From Prosthecobacter sp. (lineage in GTDB: Bacteria; Verrucomicrobiota; Verrucomicrobiia; Verrucomicrobiales; Verrucomicrobiaceae), in NCBI GenBank assembly GCA_021733925.1, contig JAIPJY010000018.1, forward strand, positions 54,912 through 118,911: a stretch of 64,000 nucleotides of DNA. The letters run 5' to 3'. Position numbers and translations under genes: made by a program. The notes beneath the pieces were generated by a model, which saw nothing but the letters and a program-made list of their open reading frames with translations, was not told where the DNA came from and did not search any database. The stretch's first letter is position 1; each line of letters opens with the position of its first letter. This document shows, one piece after another, positions 9,147 to 18,843 of the stretch.

Positions 9147-10835
9147 ATGAACTTCTGCTCACGATTTCTCATGCTGCCATGCCTCATGGCTGGCGCCGGC
9201 TTGTCGGCGGAAGAAGTCATGCCCCTGCATGCGCAGATCGATGGACTGATGACGAAGGACTGGGCGGCGGCGAAGATCACTCCGGCAGCCCTGAGCACGG
9301 ATGCTGAATTTTTCCGCAGGCTGAACCTTGATCTGAATGGCGTGATTCCGACGCCGACCGAGACCCGGGAGTTCCTGGATGGCCAGCAAGCCGACAGGCG
9401 CCCGCGAGCCATCGACGCCCTCCTCTCACGGCCTGAGTATGCGCTGCACATGGCACGAGTTTTTGACGTGATCCTCGCTGAGCGCCGGCTGCCTGCGGTG
9501 AAGTCGTATGATGTCGCGGGGACGGCCTGGCGTGGCTATCTCGCGGAGTCCTTCGCGGCCAACAAGCCATGGGATGTGATAGTGCGCGAGATATTGGCGA
9601 GCGATGGGAGTGATGAGTCACAGGCGGCGGCGGTGAAGTTTTACATCGCTCGTGACGCTGAGCCGCATCAGCTCACGCGCGACGTGGCGCGTGTATTTCT
9701 TGGCACGGACCTGCAATGTGCGCAGTGCCACGATGATCCCCGGTTCGACGACTACAAGCAGGCGGACTACTTCGGCATCTACGCGTTCGTGAGCCGATTG
9801 TCGTTCTTTCGCGACAACAAGCTGAATCGTTCCTTTGTCGGGGAGAAAGCGGTGGGCGATGTCACCTTCACCTCTGTTTTCGCCGCAAATCAGGGCAAGA
9901 CGGACCCGCGTCTGCCAGGTGGCAAAATGATCGCTGACCCTATAATGGAGAAGGGGAAGGAGTATGTCATGGCTCCGAGCGCCACTGCACGCGGAGTGCC
10001 GGTTTACAGCCGACGCAAACAACTCGCCGCCCAGATGCCGCGTGCGGAGACGCCAGGTTTTTCCAGAAACCTCGGAAACAGACTCTGGGCGTTGATGTTT
10101 GGCCGGGGGCTGGTGCATCCGCTCGACTTGCACCATGCCAAGAATCCGCCATCGCATCCGGCGGTGCTCGCGGCCATCGAGCAGTGGCTGGTGCTGCACC
10201 ACTACGACATCAAGGGATGCCTGCGCGAGATCGCGCTGACTCGCTGCTATCAGATGTCGGGTGAACTGCCCGGCGGGGCCGAGCCTCCGGTGGATGCTTT
10301 TGCTGTTGCGGCCATGCGGGCGCTCACGCCGGAGCAAATGCGCTGGTCCCTGCTTCAGGCGACGGGCCGCATTGAAGCGAATTTTCTTCGCACGCTGGAA
10401 CAGCTCAAAAAGACCAAGCCCGCTGAAGTGGAGGCGAAGCTCAAAGACTGGAGCTGGAGGAAAGACGGCTACGAACTGCTCGAAAAGCAATCAAGCGCCG
10501 TGATCGCCGCCTTTTCACCCCTGCCAGGTACTGATGACAGCAAGGTCGATCCTGTCGTTGATCACACGCTCTTCCTGCTGAACAGCCCGAAGATCATGGA
10601 GCTCGTCAAAGCATCTCCGGGCACCCCGTTTGACCGCTGGGCGGCTATGAGTGATCCGGTGGCGCTCGCCGAGGATGTGTATCTCAGCATTTTTAATCGC
10701 AGACCCATTGCGGAAGAGACGGAGGAGATCGCCCGCCTCATGACAAGCGCCAAGACGCCCAAGGCGCGGGCGGAAGCCCTGCAGCCGCTCGTATGGGGGT
10801 TGCTGCTGTCGGCGGAGTTCCGATTCAATCATTGA
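9147..10835 (+). CDS. DUF1549/DUF1553 protein (short form)
   Basis: 562 aa with a signal peptide (FLMLPCLMAGAGLSAEE). DUF1549 (PSCyt2) spans about residues 25-220 with the signature FFRRLNLDLNGVIPTPTE, and a CxxCH-type site is present as CAQCH near 191. DUF1553 follows, including FSRNLGNRLWALMFGRGLVHPLDLHH and a terminal EIARLMTSAKTPKARAEALQPLVWGLLLSAEF block. Unlike the protein at 2245 it lacks PSCyt1 and the long middle insert. It is followed after 7 bp by a DUF1501 gene, the usual partner. Confidence 0.88.
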   Translation: MNFCSRFLMLPCLMAGAGLSAEEVMPLHAQIDGLMTKDWAAAKITPAALSTDAEFFRRLNLDLNGVIPTPTETREFLDGQQADRRPRAIDALLSRPEYALHMARVFDVILAERRLPAVKSYDVAGTAWRGYLAESFAANKPWDVIVREILASDGSDESQAAAVKFYIARDAEPHQLTRDVARVFLGTDLQCAQCHDDPRFDDYKQADYFGIYAFVSRLSFFRDNKLNRSFVGEKAVGDVTFTSVFAANQGKTDPRLPGGKMIADPIMEKGKEYVMAPSATARGVPVYSRRKQLAAQMPRAETPGFSRNLGNRLWALMFGRGLVHPLDLHHAKNPPSHPAVLAAIEQWLVLHHYDIKGCLREIALTRCYQMSGELPGGAEPPVDAFAVAAMRALTPEQMRWSLLQATGRIEANFLRTLEQLKKTKPAEVEAKLKDWSWRKDGYELLEKQSSAVIAAFSPLPGTDDSKVDPVVDHTLFLLNSPKIMELVKASPGTPFDRWAAMSDPVALAEDVYLSIFNRRPIAEETEEIARLMTSAKTPKARAEALQPLVWGLLLSAEFRFNH

Positions 10836-10842
10836 TCCTTTT

Positions 10843-12093
10843 ATGCGACACAGCACCATCGCCAGCATCACCCGTCGCGAAGCCATCGCACGCACGCTCG
10901 GACTTGCCGGAGCGGCTGCAATGGCACCATCGGCCCTCGCGACATCGCCGCATCGGAAGCAGCTGCTTGTGCTGTTTCTCTCCGGTGGCGCGAGCCAGCT
11001 GGAGACCTGGGACCCGAAGCCTGGAACCAAATTCGGCGGCCCGTTTCGCGCCATCAACACCTCGCTCGATGGTGTGCGCATCGGCGAGCTGCTGCCCCGC
11101 ACGGCGAAGATCATGCACCGGCTCGCCGTGGTGCGCAGCGTGAACTCGAACCTGCCGGATCACGAAAAAGGCCACTACGCGATCCAGGCCGGACGCCTGG
11201 CCCCTGGCTATCCGGTGCTCGGATCGGCTGTGGCGAAGCTGCTGGAACAACCCGGTGATATACTGCCCGGCTACATCACACTGCGACGCGATGGACCGAA
11301 GGCCTACACCGACACGGGCGACGCCGGCTTTCTCGGCGCGAAATATGAAGGCGTGCGCGTCATCAATGGCCTGCCGCCTGACAATCTCATCGTGCCCGCT
11401 GGCATCAATGCCGCCGCGCTCCAGACACGCGATGCCGCACGCCGCGCTGCGGATGAACGCTTTCTCCGCACACATGCCAGGTCACCGATCAACGGCTACG
11501 GCACCACCTTTGACCAGGCCAGCGCCCTCATGCAGAGACGCGAAATTTTTGATCTCAAGGCCGAGTCGCCCAAGGATGTCGAACGCTATGGCCGCCACGA
11601 CTTCGGCCAGAATTGCATGCTTGCACGCCGTCTGCTCGAAGCCGGTGTCCCCTGCGTGCGCGTGGTGCATTTTGACTGGGACGCGCACCAGGACAACTTC
11701 TACTGGCACCAGATGCGCTGCGCGGAGTTTGACCGCACCTTTGTCACGCTGCTTGATGACCTGGAACAGCGCGGCATGCTGGAGCACACGCTCGTCGTTG
11801 TCACCGGAGAGATGGGCCGCACGCCGCAGATCAACAACTTTGGAGGACGGGATCACTGGGGCCGCGCATGGTCCATGGCGATGGCGGGCTGTGGAATCAA
11901 ACAGGGCGTGGTGCATGGCATGACCAACGACCTCGGCACGGAGGTCAAAGAAGACGAGGTCGGCATCGGTGATCTCTTTCACACCTATCTCACCGCGCTC
12001 GGCATTGACTCCAGCGCTGACTACCATCTCAACGGCCAGACCAATCCCGTCGCTGATCCCGCTGCCGGGCCCATCAAAGCCGTGCTGGCGTAA
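10843..12093 (+). CDS. DUF1501 family protein, Tat-exported
   Basis: 416 aa. The N-terminus ITRREAIARTLGLAGAAAMAPSALA is a Tat-type signal. The body is a complete DUF1501 domain: LFLSGGASQLETWDPKPG near residue 45, LAVVRSV, RYGRHDFGQNCMLARRLLEAGVPCVRV, and TGEMGRTPQINNFGGRDHWGRAWSMAMAG near the end. These are the metal-binding-like motifs shared with the alkaline phosphatase superfamily. The gene is coupled closely to the DUF1549/1553 gene before it (7 bp) and a WD40 gene after it (13 bp). The protein probably acts in the periplasm or on the cell surface; substrate unknown. Confidence 0.9.
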   Translation: MRHSTIASITRREAIARTLGLAGAAAMAPSALATSPHRKQLLVLFLSGGASQLETWDPKPGTKFGGPFRAINTSLDGVRIGELLPRTAKIMHRLAVVRSVNSNLPDHEKGHYAIQAGRLAPGYPVLGSAVAKLLEQPGDILPGYITLRRDGPKAYTDTGDAGFLGAKYEGVRVINGLPPDNLIVPAGINAAALQTRDAARRAADERFLRTHARSPINGYGTTFDQASALMQRREIFDLKAESPKDVERYGRHDFGQNCMLARRLLEAGVPCVRVVHFDWDAHQDNFYWHQMRCAEFDRTFVTLLDDLEQRGMLEHTLVVVTGEMGRTPQINNFGGRDHWGRAWSMAMAGCGIKQGVVHGMTNDLGTEVKEDEVGIGDLFHTYLTALGIDSSADYHLNGQTNPVADPAAGPIKAVLA

Positions 12094-12106
12094 ACCACCT
12101 GTTCGT

Positions 12107-13099
12107 ATGCCCGTCTCTCCGGCCAAATCCAAACTCCTGATCGAGCACAAACACGATGTGCCGCTGATGAGCTGCGTCTTTTCGCCAAACGGCAGGCACC
12201 TGCTGGCTGGCGGACGTGATTCAGGAGTCGTGTGCATTGAGGTCGCCAGCGGCAAAAAAACGTTGCTGGCCGGACATGAGAGCTGGGTCGGCGAGATGGC
12301 ACGCGCTGGTGATGATCTGGTGCTCACCAGTGATTACACCGGGTGCGTCATCGCATGGGATTGCAGCGGAGAACTGCCCGCGCTGCGCTGGAAACTCCCG
12401 GCCCACCCCAGCACTGTTCGCGCCCTCGCAGTGAGTGCCGATGGCAGGACCTTCGCCACCGGAGACCGTGATGGCAACGTGCGCCTCTGGCAGAGCGGCG
12501 ATGGCAAAATGATGCGCGAGTTTATCAAGAACGAGCACCCCATCTACGGACTCGCGCTGCACCCCGACGGCAAACGAATCATCACCGCCGACCGCCGGCC
12601 GCAAAAGCCAACGATCCAAGTTTGGGACATCTCCAGTGGCAAGGAGCTGCTGAAAATCGAAGTGCCCGAGCTGTCTGGCTATCGACGGGTGGAAGACATC
12701 GAGTGGGGCGGCATCCGCAGTCTCACGCTTTCGCCAGATGGCAGCCTGATCCTTGTCAGCGGACGGGCAGGCTATGACGGCCCGGCCACCACGCTGATCT
12801 ACGAGACCACCAGCGGCAAACTGCACCGCAAACTCTCCTCCACTCTCAAAGGATTCTGCTACAGCGCCCGCTGTCATCGCGATGGATGGGTCATGACCGC
12901 CAGCGGAGAGCTCGCCAAGGGCGAGTTTCGTGCCTGGAAGACCGATCAGGACCAATCTCTCGCCGACACTGCCACAGCCGGCCCCTGCACCGCGCTCGAC
13001 ATTCACCCCGACAGTTCACGCTTCGCCATCACCCAGGCCATTGGCAAAGGTTCATATCCCGAAACAGGCGTGCTGGCGATCTATGAGTGGCAGGCGTGA
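12107..13099 (+). CDS. WD40-repeat protein
   Basis: 330 aa from the ATG at 12107. It holds about six WD40-type repeats, e.g. CVFSPNGRHLLAGGRDSGVVCIEVASGKKTLLAGH, ALAVSADGRTFATGDRDGNVRLWQSGDGKMM, GLALHPDGKRIITADRRPQKPTIQVWDISSGKEL and SLTLSPDGSLILVSGRAG. No signal peptide is visible, unlike its neighbours. In Planctomycetes and Verrucomicrobia, WD40 proteins often follow DUF1549/DUF1501 pairs, which suggests a scaffold or accessory role for the same module. The gap to the DUF1501 gene is 13 bp. Confidence 0.85.
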   Translation: MPVSPAKSKLLIEHKHDVPLMSCVFSPNGRHLLAGGRDSGVVCIEVASGKKTLLAGHESWVGEMARAGDDLVLTSDYTGCVIAWDCSGELPALRWKLPAHPSTVRALAVSADGRTFATGDRDGNVRLWQSGDGKMMREFIKNEHPIYGLALHPDGKRIITADRRPQKPTIQVWDISSGKELLKIEVPELSGYRRVEDIEWGGIRSLTLSPDGSLILVSGRAGYDGPATTLIYETTSGKLHRKLSSTLKGFCYSARCHRDGWVMTASGELAKGEFRAWKTDQDQSLADTATAGPCTALDIHPDSSRFAITQAIGKGSYPETGVLAIYEWQA

Positions 13100-13157
13100 G
13101 TCATGGTTTACCACAACAAAGCTTGTTCATTGCCGAAAGAGAAAGAAATCTGACCCC

Positions 13158-14345
13158 ATGAAGACCATCCTTTGCATTCTACTGATCTCCGCGCTGCACC
13201 ATGTGCATGCGGCAGAGTCGCTGAGTTTCACGGTGAAGCTTGAAACGGTGCTGAAGCATGATGACGGGAAATTTCTCTGGTTCCATCCCCGTTCAGCGGC
13301 GTTTCCTGGTGGTGTCGTGATGACCATCCAGAAGCACCTCATGGTATCAGACTACTACTCGGGCCTGCATTTCATGACGCGAAAAGGTGTGGACGCCGCG
13401 TGGAGTGATCCCGTCCTGCCACCCGAGCTCGACTGGCAGAAGCAGCCCGACGGCGTGACACTCAGCGTGGCCGATGTGACGCCCGGCTACCATGCGCCCA
13501 CAGGCAAAGTCATCGCCATCGGCTGCCGCGTCCGCTACAGCCCGAAGGGCAGGCAGCTAGATGACGTGAAGCGCTCGCACCAGACGGTGTATGCGGTTTA
13601 TGATCCCAAGACCAGCAGGTGGACGCCATGGCAGGTGCTTGAGCTGCCAGCCGATGAGCAGTTCAACTTCGCCCGCAATGCCTGCGCCCAGTGGCTGGTC
13701 AAGCCCGACGGCACGCTGCTGGTGCCGCTCTACATCGGCACCAGCGCGAAGGATCGCTACAGCACCACGGTCGCCGCGTGCCGGTTCGATGGCGAGAAGC
13801 TCACCTTCATGAACAACGGCAACGTCTTGCGGCTTGATGTCGCCCGCGGTCTGTATGAACCGTCATTGATCGCGTTCGACGGCCGTTACTTCCTCACGCT
13901 GCGCAATGATATGCGAGGTTACGTCAGCGTCAGCGATGACGGGCTGCAATTCAGCCCGCAGAAGCCTTGGACATTCGATGACGGCTCTGAACTGGGCAGT
14001 TACAACACCCAGCAGCACTGGCTGGCCCACAGTGACGGCCTCTTTCTCATCTACACCCGACGTGGCGCGAACAACGACCACATCGTGCGTCATCGCGCAC
14101 CGCTGTTCATGGCCCGGGTGGACGCGGACAAACTCCAGGTCATCCGCAGCAGCGAAAAAGTCGTCGTGCCTGAGCGCGGAGCCGAACTCGGCAACTTCGG
14201 AGCCTGTGCCATCAACGAATCCGAATCGTGGGTCACCGTGTCCGAGGGCATGTTCATGAAGGACTCGAAGGCACGCGGTGCCGAAGGCGCGACCTTCGTG
14301 GCCCGCATCCTGTGGTCGAAGCCGAACAAGCTGTTCAGTCGGTGA
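13158..14345 (+). CDS. Secreted exo-sialidase-like protein
   Basis: 395 aa from the ATG at 13158, which gives the signal peptide KTILCILLISALHHVHAAES. The protein has the layout of a six-bladed sialidase propeller: FHPRSAAFPGGVVMTIQKH early, an AWSDPVLPPEL blade, FNFARNACAQWLVKPDGTLLVPLYIG, YEPSLIAFDGRYFLTLRND and YVSVSDDGLQFSPQKPWTFDDG near residue 265. It closes the operon begun by the MocA-type oxidoreductase (58 bp after the WD40 gene). Its stop codon directly abuts the stop of the convergent esterase gene with no spacer. The sugar released is not determined by sequence. Confidence 0.7.
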   Translation: MKTILCILLISALHHVHAAESLSFTVKLETVLKHDDGKFLWFHPRSAAFPGGVVMTIQKHLMVSDYYSGLHFMTRKGVDAAWSDPVLPPELDWQKQPDGVTLSVADVTPGYHAPTGKVIAIGCRVRYSPKGRQLDDVKRSHQTVYAVYDPKTSRWTPWQVLELPADEQFNFARNACAQWLVKPDGTLLVPLYIGTSAKDRYSTTVAACRFDGEKLTFMNNGNVLRLDVARGLYEPSLIAFDGRYFLTLRNDMRGYVSVSDDGLQFSPQKPWTFDDGSELGSYNTQQHWLAHSDGLFLIYTRRGANNDHIVRHRAPLFMARVDADKLQVIRSSEKVVVPERGAELGNFGACAINESESWVTVSEGMFMKDSKARGAEGATFVARILWSKPNKLFSR

Positions 14346-16244
14346 TCAGTCCGGCTTGTCCGCCAGCGCCTGCAGCTGCGGCACGTCGAAGAATTCGAGC
14401 AGGCCAAAGCAGTACAATTCGGGTTTGTCCGACACCATCCAGTTGTTGCGGAGGATGCCGTGGAGGCTTTCGATGTGCTCCGAGGGTTTCAAAGCGCCGA
14501 GGCTCTGCGGTTCCATGGCTTTGGCAACGAGAGTGACGATGCTGCTGCGCGGACCAATGGTGTGCAGGGCAGCCTTGGATTGGAACTGGCCGTTGGCCCA
14601 ACGCGAGACCGCAGCGACCTGACCTGCTTCGATACCGAGGGCGCGATCACCAACAGTGGCGACCAGCAAGGCGTAAAGGTAGCCACGGCTCGCATTCGAT
14701 TCGCCAAACTGAAACGGATCGACGGCGAGGACGCGCTGACCCGAGGCTAGCAGTGTCTCAATGTCCTTGGCGGCGCTCCTGCGGCCATTGTCGGCGATGA
14801 CGATGGTGGTGCCGGTGGCATTGCCACGGGTGAGTTCAGTGACAGGCACGGTCCAGTCACCGCCCATGCGCAGCTTCCAGAACACGGCTTGGGTGCCGCT
14901 GCGTGTTTCTTCGCCGGTCCGGGAAGCGGTGGGAGTGTAGGAATGATATTTCACGACTTCCGCCAGCTTCCCCCGAGTTGCCTTCGTGGGATCACGCGGC
15001 AGGTCTTTGCCCACAGCCATCGCGAGTTGATGCACGTCGAGATTGTCAGCGGGCAGGGGAACATCGAGTTCGGCATTCTTCTTCACTTCATCGTCTGAAG
15101 GGATTTCCTTGGCGTCGAAACCGGTGTCGCCGGCATAGAAGATGTCGCCGATCATGCGGTAAAACGCCTGACGGTTGTCGATGAGGTAGTTGTGGGTGCC
15201 CGGATCGTAGTTCACATGCGAGCGCAGCTTCTCGGGCTGGCCGTAGAGCTTGAAGATGGGTTCTGCAGCATCGAGCATCGGCTGCAGTGCGTGGCCGGAG
15301 GCGAAGCAGCAGTCGTCCTTCACATTGTAGGTGAGCAGGGCTGCACGACCGCCGAGCATGGCCGTGAGGTGCGTGTAATCGGCGACGGTGGCGAGATCGT
15401 TCGGCGTCTGCTCGGAGTCGCCGAGGTCGGAAGGAAACTCGGCGCGGGTGCGGTAGCTGGAGTAGCCGGCGACTGGATTGCACAAGGTCACGCGCGTGTC
15501 GAGCGAGCTGATGATGATCGTCTGCCAGCCGCCGCCTGAGACGCCGCTGGCCGCCACGCGCGCTGGATCGGCATTTGGCAAAGCCAGCAGGATGTCGAGG
15601 CCACGTGACATCGAGAGATAGAACGGCGCGAGGCCGCTGACGCCGCAGAGATCAAGCTGGTTCATGCGGGCATGCGTGAAGCCGTCAGTCCGCAGCTGCC
15701 CCATGCCGAACCATTCGATGTTCAAGCTGGCGATGCCGCGTTTGGCGAGATTGATGCAGCGAATCTGCTTGTAGGGGGATGCCTTGCCGTTGCCATCATG
15801 ACCGTTGACCGCGAGATGCACCGGCATCTTGGCCTCCACCTTGTCCGGCTGATACAACAACGCGGGAATCCACAAGCCCGGCAGAATTTCATAACGCAGC
15901 TTCCTGATGTGATAACCAGGGCCGCCTTCAATCGTGTCGAGCCACTCGACTTTCGTCTTCGCATCTCGCCACTGCTTTGCCAGCGCACCACGGAAGACGA
16001 TTTTGTCGAGTGCCTCGCGGCGCTTTTGACCGGCAAACGTCTGCCATTCGTCCAGAGTCGTCACCTTCGGCATGCGCGGCACTTTCGGTTCGCAGTAGTT
16101 CTGCGCTTCGGTGGTCGGGAGATCCTTGGGCAGGATCGCGTGCTGCAGCAGAACATCGAGATCCGACGGCGGTGGCGCTGCGGGCTTTTGGGCAAGCGCG
16201 GGCATTCCGACGGCAAGGAGCAACAGGAGGAGGCGAGTCTTCAT
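14346..16244 (-). CDS. Secreted alpha/beta hydrolase, acetylxylan-esterase-like
   Basis: 632 aa with a signal peptide (LLLLLLAVGMPALAQ). The first catalytic part contains HLAVNGHDGNGK (oxyanion region) and the nucleophile elbow ASGVSGGGWQT near residue 240, with LTYNVKDDCCF and a later YDPGTHNY supplying the likely Asp and His. This matches the large acetyl-xylan esterase/dienelactone-hydrolase-like proteins common in Verrucomicrobia. A second half (about residues 420-630) holds another alpha/beta-like segment (IVIADNGRRSAAKDIETLLASGQRVLAVDPFQFGES) without an obvious catalytic serine. It is divergent from the DUF1501 operon at 16346 with about 100 bp between starts. Confidence 0.7.
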   Translation of the reverse strand: MKTRLLLLLLAVGMPALAQKPAAPPPSDLDVLLQHAILPKDLPTTEAQNYCEPKVPRMPKVTTLDEWQTFAGQKRREALDKIVFRGALAKQWRDAKTKVEWLDTIEGGPGYHIRKLRYEILPGLWIPALLYQPDKVEAKMPVHLAVNGHDGNGKASPYKQIRCINLAKRGIASLNIEWFGMGQLRTDGFTHARMNQLDLCGVSGLAPFYLSMSRGLDILLALPNADPARVAASGVSGGGWQTIIISSLDTRVTLCNPVAGYSSYRTRAEFPSDLGDSEQTPNDLATVADYTHLTAMLGGRAALLTYNVKDDCCFASGHALQPMLDAAEPIFKLYGQPEKLRSHVNYDPGTHNYLIDNRQAFYRMIGDIFYAGDTGFDAKEIPSDDEVKKNAELDVPLPADNLDVHQLAMAVGKDLPRDPTKATRGKLAEVVKYHSYTPTASRTGEETRSGTQAVFWKLRMGGDWTVPVTELTRGNATGTTIVIADNGRRSAAKDIETLLASGQRVLAVDPFQFGESNASRGYLYALLVATVGDRALGIEAGQVAAVSRWANGQFQSKAALHTIGPRSSIVTLVAKAMEPQSLGALKPSEHIESLHGILRNNWMVSDKPELYCFGLLEFFDVPQLQALADKPD

Positions 16245-16345
16245 AAGCGGTTATCCACCATTACGCTCGCAGCGGATGGCTTTAGGCACGCGAATCAGTC
16301 CCGGTTTTGCAACATCACCAGCCTTGCCACTGTAGAACTCAAACC

Positions 16346-17800
16346 ATGAACCTCTGGTTGAAACAGCGCAGCGCTCCAGCGCTTTGTCCCGATCGACGTC
16401 GGCTCTTGAAGTCATTGTCTGCGGGCGTCCTCGGTCTGGGATTGCCGGAGTGGCTGGCCTTGCAGGCGAGGGCGGGCAATGCGACCGGCGCCGTGCAAGC
16501 AGGGCAGGCGAAGCGCGTGCTGGTGATCTATGAAGAGGGCGGCATCAGCCAGATGGACTCGTTTGATCCGAAACCGGACGCGCTGCTGGATCACCGGTCG
16601 CCGTTCAAGCCGATCCCGACGAGCGTGCCGGGCACCCACTTCTCCGAGCTCATGCCGCTCACGGCGAAGCAGGCGCATCGGCTCGCCGTCGTGCGCTCGA
16701 TGACATCCGCACCGACAGCGGGTCACAAGGAGTGCTGCCAGGAGTTCTTCAAAGGCTACCGCAACACCAATGCCTTCGACTTTCCCGACATCGGCTCGGT
16801 GGTGACGGAGCTGATGGGCACGGAGCGGCCCGAGATGCCGGGTTACATCTTTTGCCCGGGCATCAACATGCCCAATGCCGTCACCAGCACCGGGTTTCTG
16901 CCCGCGAGCCGCGCGCCGTGGAAGCTCGGCACCAAACAGCTCGGCGAAGACCTCAGCGATCCCGCGTGGAAGGTTCGCTCCCTGGAACTGCAGACAGGGC
17001 TCGGGCGCGAGCGGCTGCTCGAGCGCTATCGCCTGCTGGAGTCGCTCGATGCCGGTGCCATCGCGCAATCGACCGCCGGGCAGTTGATGAAGGGGCACAC
17101 CAAGCATGCGCTGGATCTGCTCACGAGCGACGAGGCGAAGCATGCGTTTGATCTTTCGCGCGAGTCGAACAAGACGCGCGACCGTTACGGGCGCGACCAT
17201 CGCGGCAGCTGCTACTTGCTGGGGCGTCGTTTGATCGAGTCCGGTGTGCGTTATGTCACCGTGACGTGCATCCAGCCGCCGGAGCACGTGAAGCGCCCCG
17301 GCATCGGCCAGCCGAACGGTGTATTTCTCAACTGGGATCATCACGAGGGCATCTACAACAACGGTCCCTGCGGCGGCCCGCAGGGCAGCAGCAATCAAGA
17401 GCGCTACGGTCTGCCGCATCCGGTGATGATGCCAAGTCTGGACCGTTCCTTCAGTGCGTTGATCGAGGACATGCATGAACGCGGCCTGCTGGCCGAAACG
17501 CTCGTGTGTTTCGTCACCGAGATGGGCCGCACTCCGCGCATGAACAAGAACGGCGGCCGCGACCATTGGGCGCGTGCGATGTCCATCGCCTTTGCCGGTG
17601 CCGGCTGTCCCGGTGGTGCCGTCATCGGTGCAACCGACAAAGAAGGGGGCGATGTGACGGATGCGCTCTACACGCCCTATGACTACGCCGAAACGATCTA
17701 CCGCAAACTCGGGTTTAGTGAGAATCAGCGCCTTGAACGGCCCAACGGCGTCGCCGTGCCGCTGTCAGATGGTGGCCGAGCGATTCGGGAGTTGTTTTGA
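16346..17800 (+). CDS. DUF1501 family protein
   Basis: 484 aa from the ATG at 16346 (AAACC before it; the in-frame start at 16307 adds an odd His/Cys-rich leader). The N-terminus CPDRRRLLKSLSAGVLGLGLPEWLALQARA is a Tat-like signal. DUF1501 motifs: VIYEEGGISQMDSFDPKPD, HRLAVVRSM, DRYGRDHRGSCYLLGRRLIESGVRYVTV, and FVTEMGRTPRMNKNGGRDHWARAMSIAFAG. It differs from the other two DUF1501 proteins in having no DUF1549/1553 partner next to it; it is followed by a sugar-isomerase-type gene and an SGNH hydrolase. Confidence 0.88.
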   Translation: MNLWLKQRSAPALCPDRRRLLKSLSAGVLGLGLPEWLALQARAGNATGAVQAGQAKRVLVIYEEGGISQMDSFDPKPDALLDHRSPFKPIPTSVPGTHFSELMPLTAKQAHRLAVVRSMTSAPTAGHKECCQEFFKGYRNTNAFDFPDIGSVVTELMGTERPEMPGYIFCPGINMPNAVTSTGFLPASRAPWKLGTKQLGEDLSDPAWKVRSLELQTGLGRERLLERYRLLESLDAGAIAQSTAGQLMKGHTKHALDLLTSDEAKHAFDLSRESNKTRDRYGRDHRGSCYLLGRRLIESGVRYVTVTCIQPPEHVKRPGIGQPNGVFLNWDHHEGIYNNGPCGGPQGSSNQERYGLPHPVMMPSLDRSFSALIEDMHERGLLAETLVCFVTEMGRTPRMNKNGGRDHWARAMSIAFAGAGCPGGAVIGATDKEGGDVTDALYTPYDYAETIYRKLGFSENQRLERPNGVAVPLSDGGRAIRELF

Positions 17801-17862
17801 AGCATGAGTCTTTGGCCCATGCACGGCAACATATCGTGATGCAGACGCGTTTGGTCTCTCCG

Positions 17863-18840
17863 ATGAAACCAACCGCTTTCTCCCCGTCCCGTCGTCAATT
17901 CCTCGCCACTGCGGGTGCCGCCTCGCTGTCATTGCTGTCGTCGTCGAACGCGGCGACGTTCAAAACGGCGATCCAGAAGGCCAAGATCATCGGCAAGCCG
18001 GAGGAAAAGGGGCTGCGTGAACTCAAAGAGGCCGGATTCGACGGCGTGGAGGTTTCGCATCTTTTTGATGACGAAACGGAGGCCCGGAAGGCGCGTGAAC
18101 TCGTCGAAGGCATTGGATTGAAGGTGCATTCCGTGCTGCGCGGGTGGGCGGAGTTCAACAGCGATGATCCGGGGCAGGTCGCCGCGAGCTACGCGGTGAC
18201 GGAGAAAGCCCTGCGCACGGCGAACTGGCTCGGAGCAGAGACAATCCTGCTCGTCCCATGCCGCGTCGGTGGGCCGACGGTGAAGATGCCGCAGCCGTGG
18301 GAATTCGACATCGAGTTCGACGAGAAGACCGGCCACGTCAGCCGCGTGGTGAAGGGCGACAATACGCCGTTCGAGCGCTACATGATGCTGCAAAACAAAT
18401 CGACCGACGGATCGAAGGAACAGGTGACGAAGCTCATCCCGCTGGCCGAGAAGCTCAACGTGATCATCGGCCTCGAAAACGTCTGGAACAACCTCTGGGT
18501 GCGCCCGGACCTGTACAAGAACTTCGTCGCTTCCTTCAACCACCCGTTTGTGAAGGCCTACTACGACGTGGGCAACCATGTGAAGTATCTCGTGCCCGTG
18601 CACGACTGGATTCACACGCTGGGCGGCCTCATCAAGAAGATCCACATCAAGGACTACGCGCTCGCGCCGGACAACCACAGCGGCAAGTTTGTGCATCCGC
18701 GCGACGGCAGCATCGACTGGCCGAAAATGCGCCAGGCGCTGGATGATGTCGGCTACAACGGCTGGATCACGGTTGAAGACGGCGGCTTGCCGCTGCCAGA
18801 GTTCAACGAGCGCCTCAACAAGATCATCGCCGGAGTCTGA
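17863..18840 (+). CDS. Tat-exported TIM-barrel sugar isomerase/epimerase
   Basis: 325 aa from the ATG at 17863, which starts a Tat signal (SRRQFLATAGAASLSLLSSS). A TTG at 17797 overlaps the previous stop and is in frame but would bury the signal. The rest is an AP-endonuclease-2-type TIM barrel: LENVWNNLW (metal Glu), YYDVGNH (metal Asp), KKIHIKDY and a terminal TVEDGG Glu, the pattern of xylose-isomerase-like epimerases such as hydroxypyruvate isomerase and tagatose 3-epimerase. Export is unusual for a sugar isomerase but typical of this phylum. It probably acts on a product of the neighbouring periplasmic enzymes. Confidence 0.82.
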   Translation: MKPTAFSPSRRQFLATAGAASLSLLSSSNAATFKTAIQKAKIIGKPEEKGLRELKEAGFDGVEVSHLFDDETEARKARELVEGIGLKVHSVLRGWAEFNSDDPGQVAASYAVTEKALRTANWLGAETILLVPCRVGGPTVKMPQPWEFDIEFDEKTGHVSRVVKGDNTPFERYMMLQNKSTDGSKEQVTKLIPLAEKLNVIIGLENVWNNLWVRPDLYKNFVASFNHPFVKAYYDVGNHVKYLVPVHDWIHTLGGLIKKIHIKDYALAPDNHSGKFVHPRDGSIDWPKMRQALDDVGYNGWITVEDGGLPLPEFNERLNKIIAGV

Positions 18841-18843
18841 TTC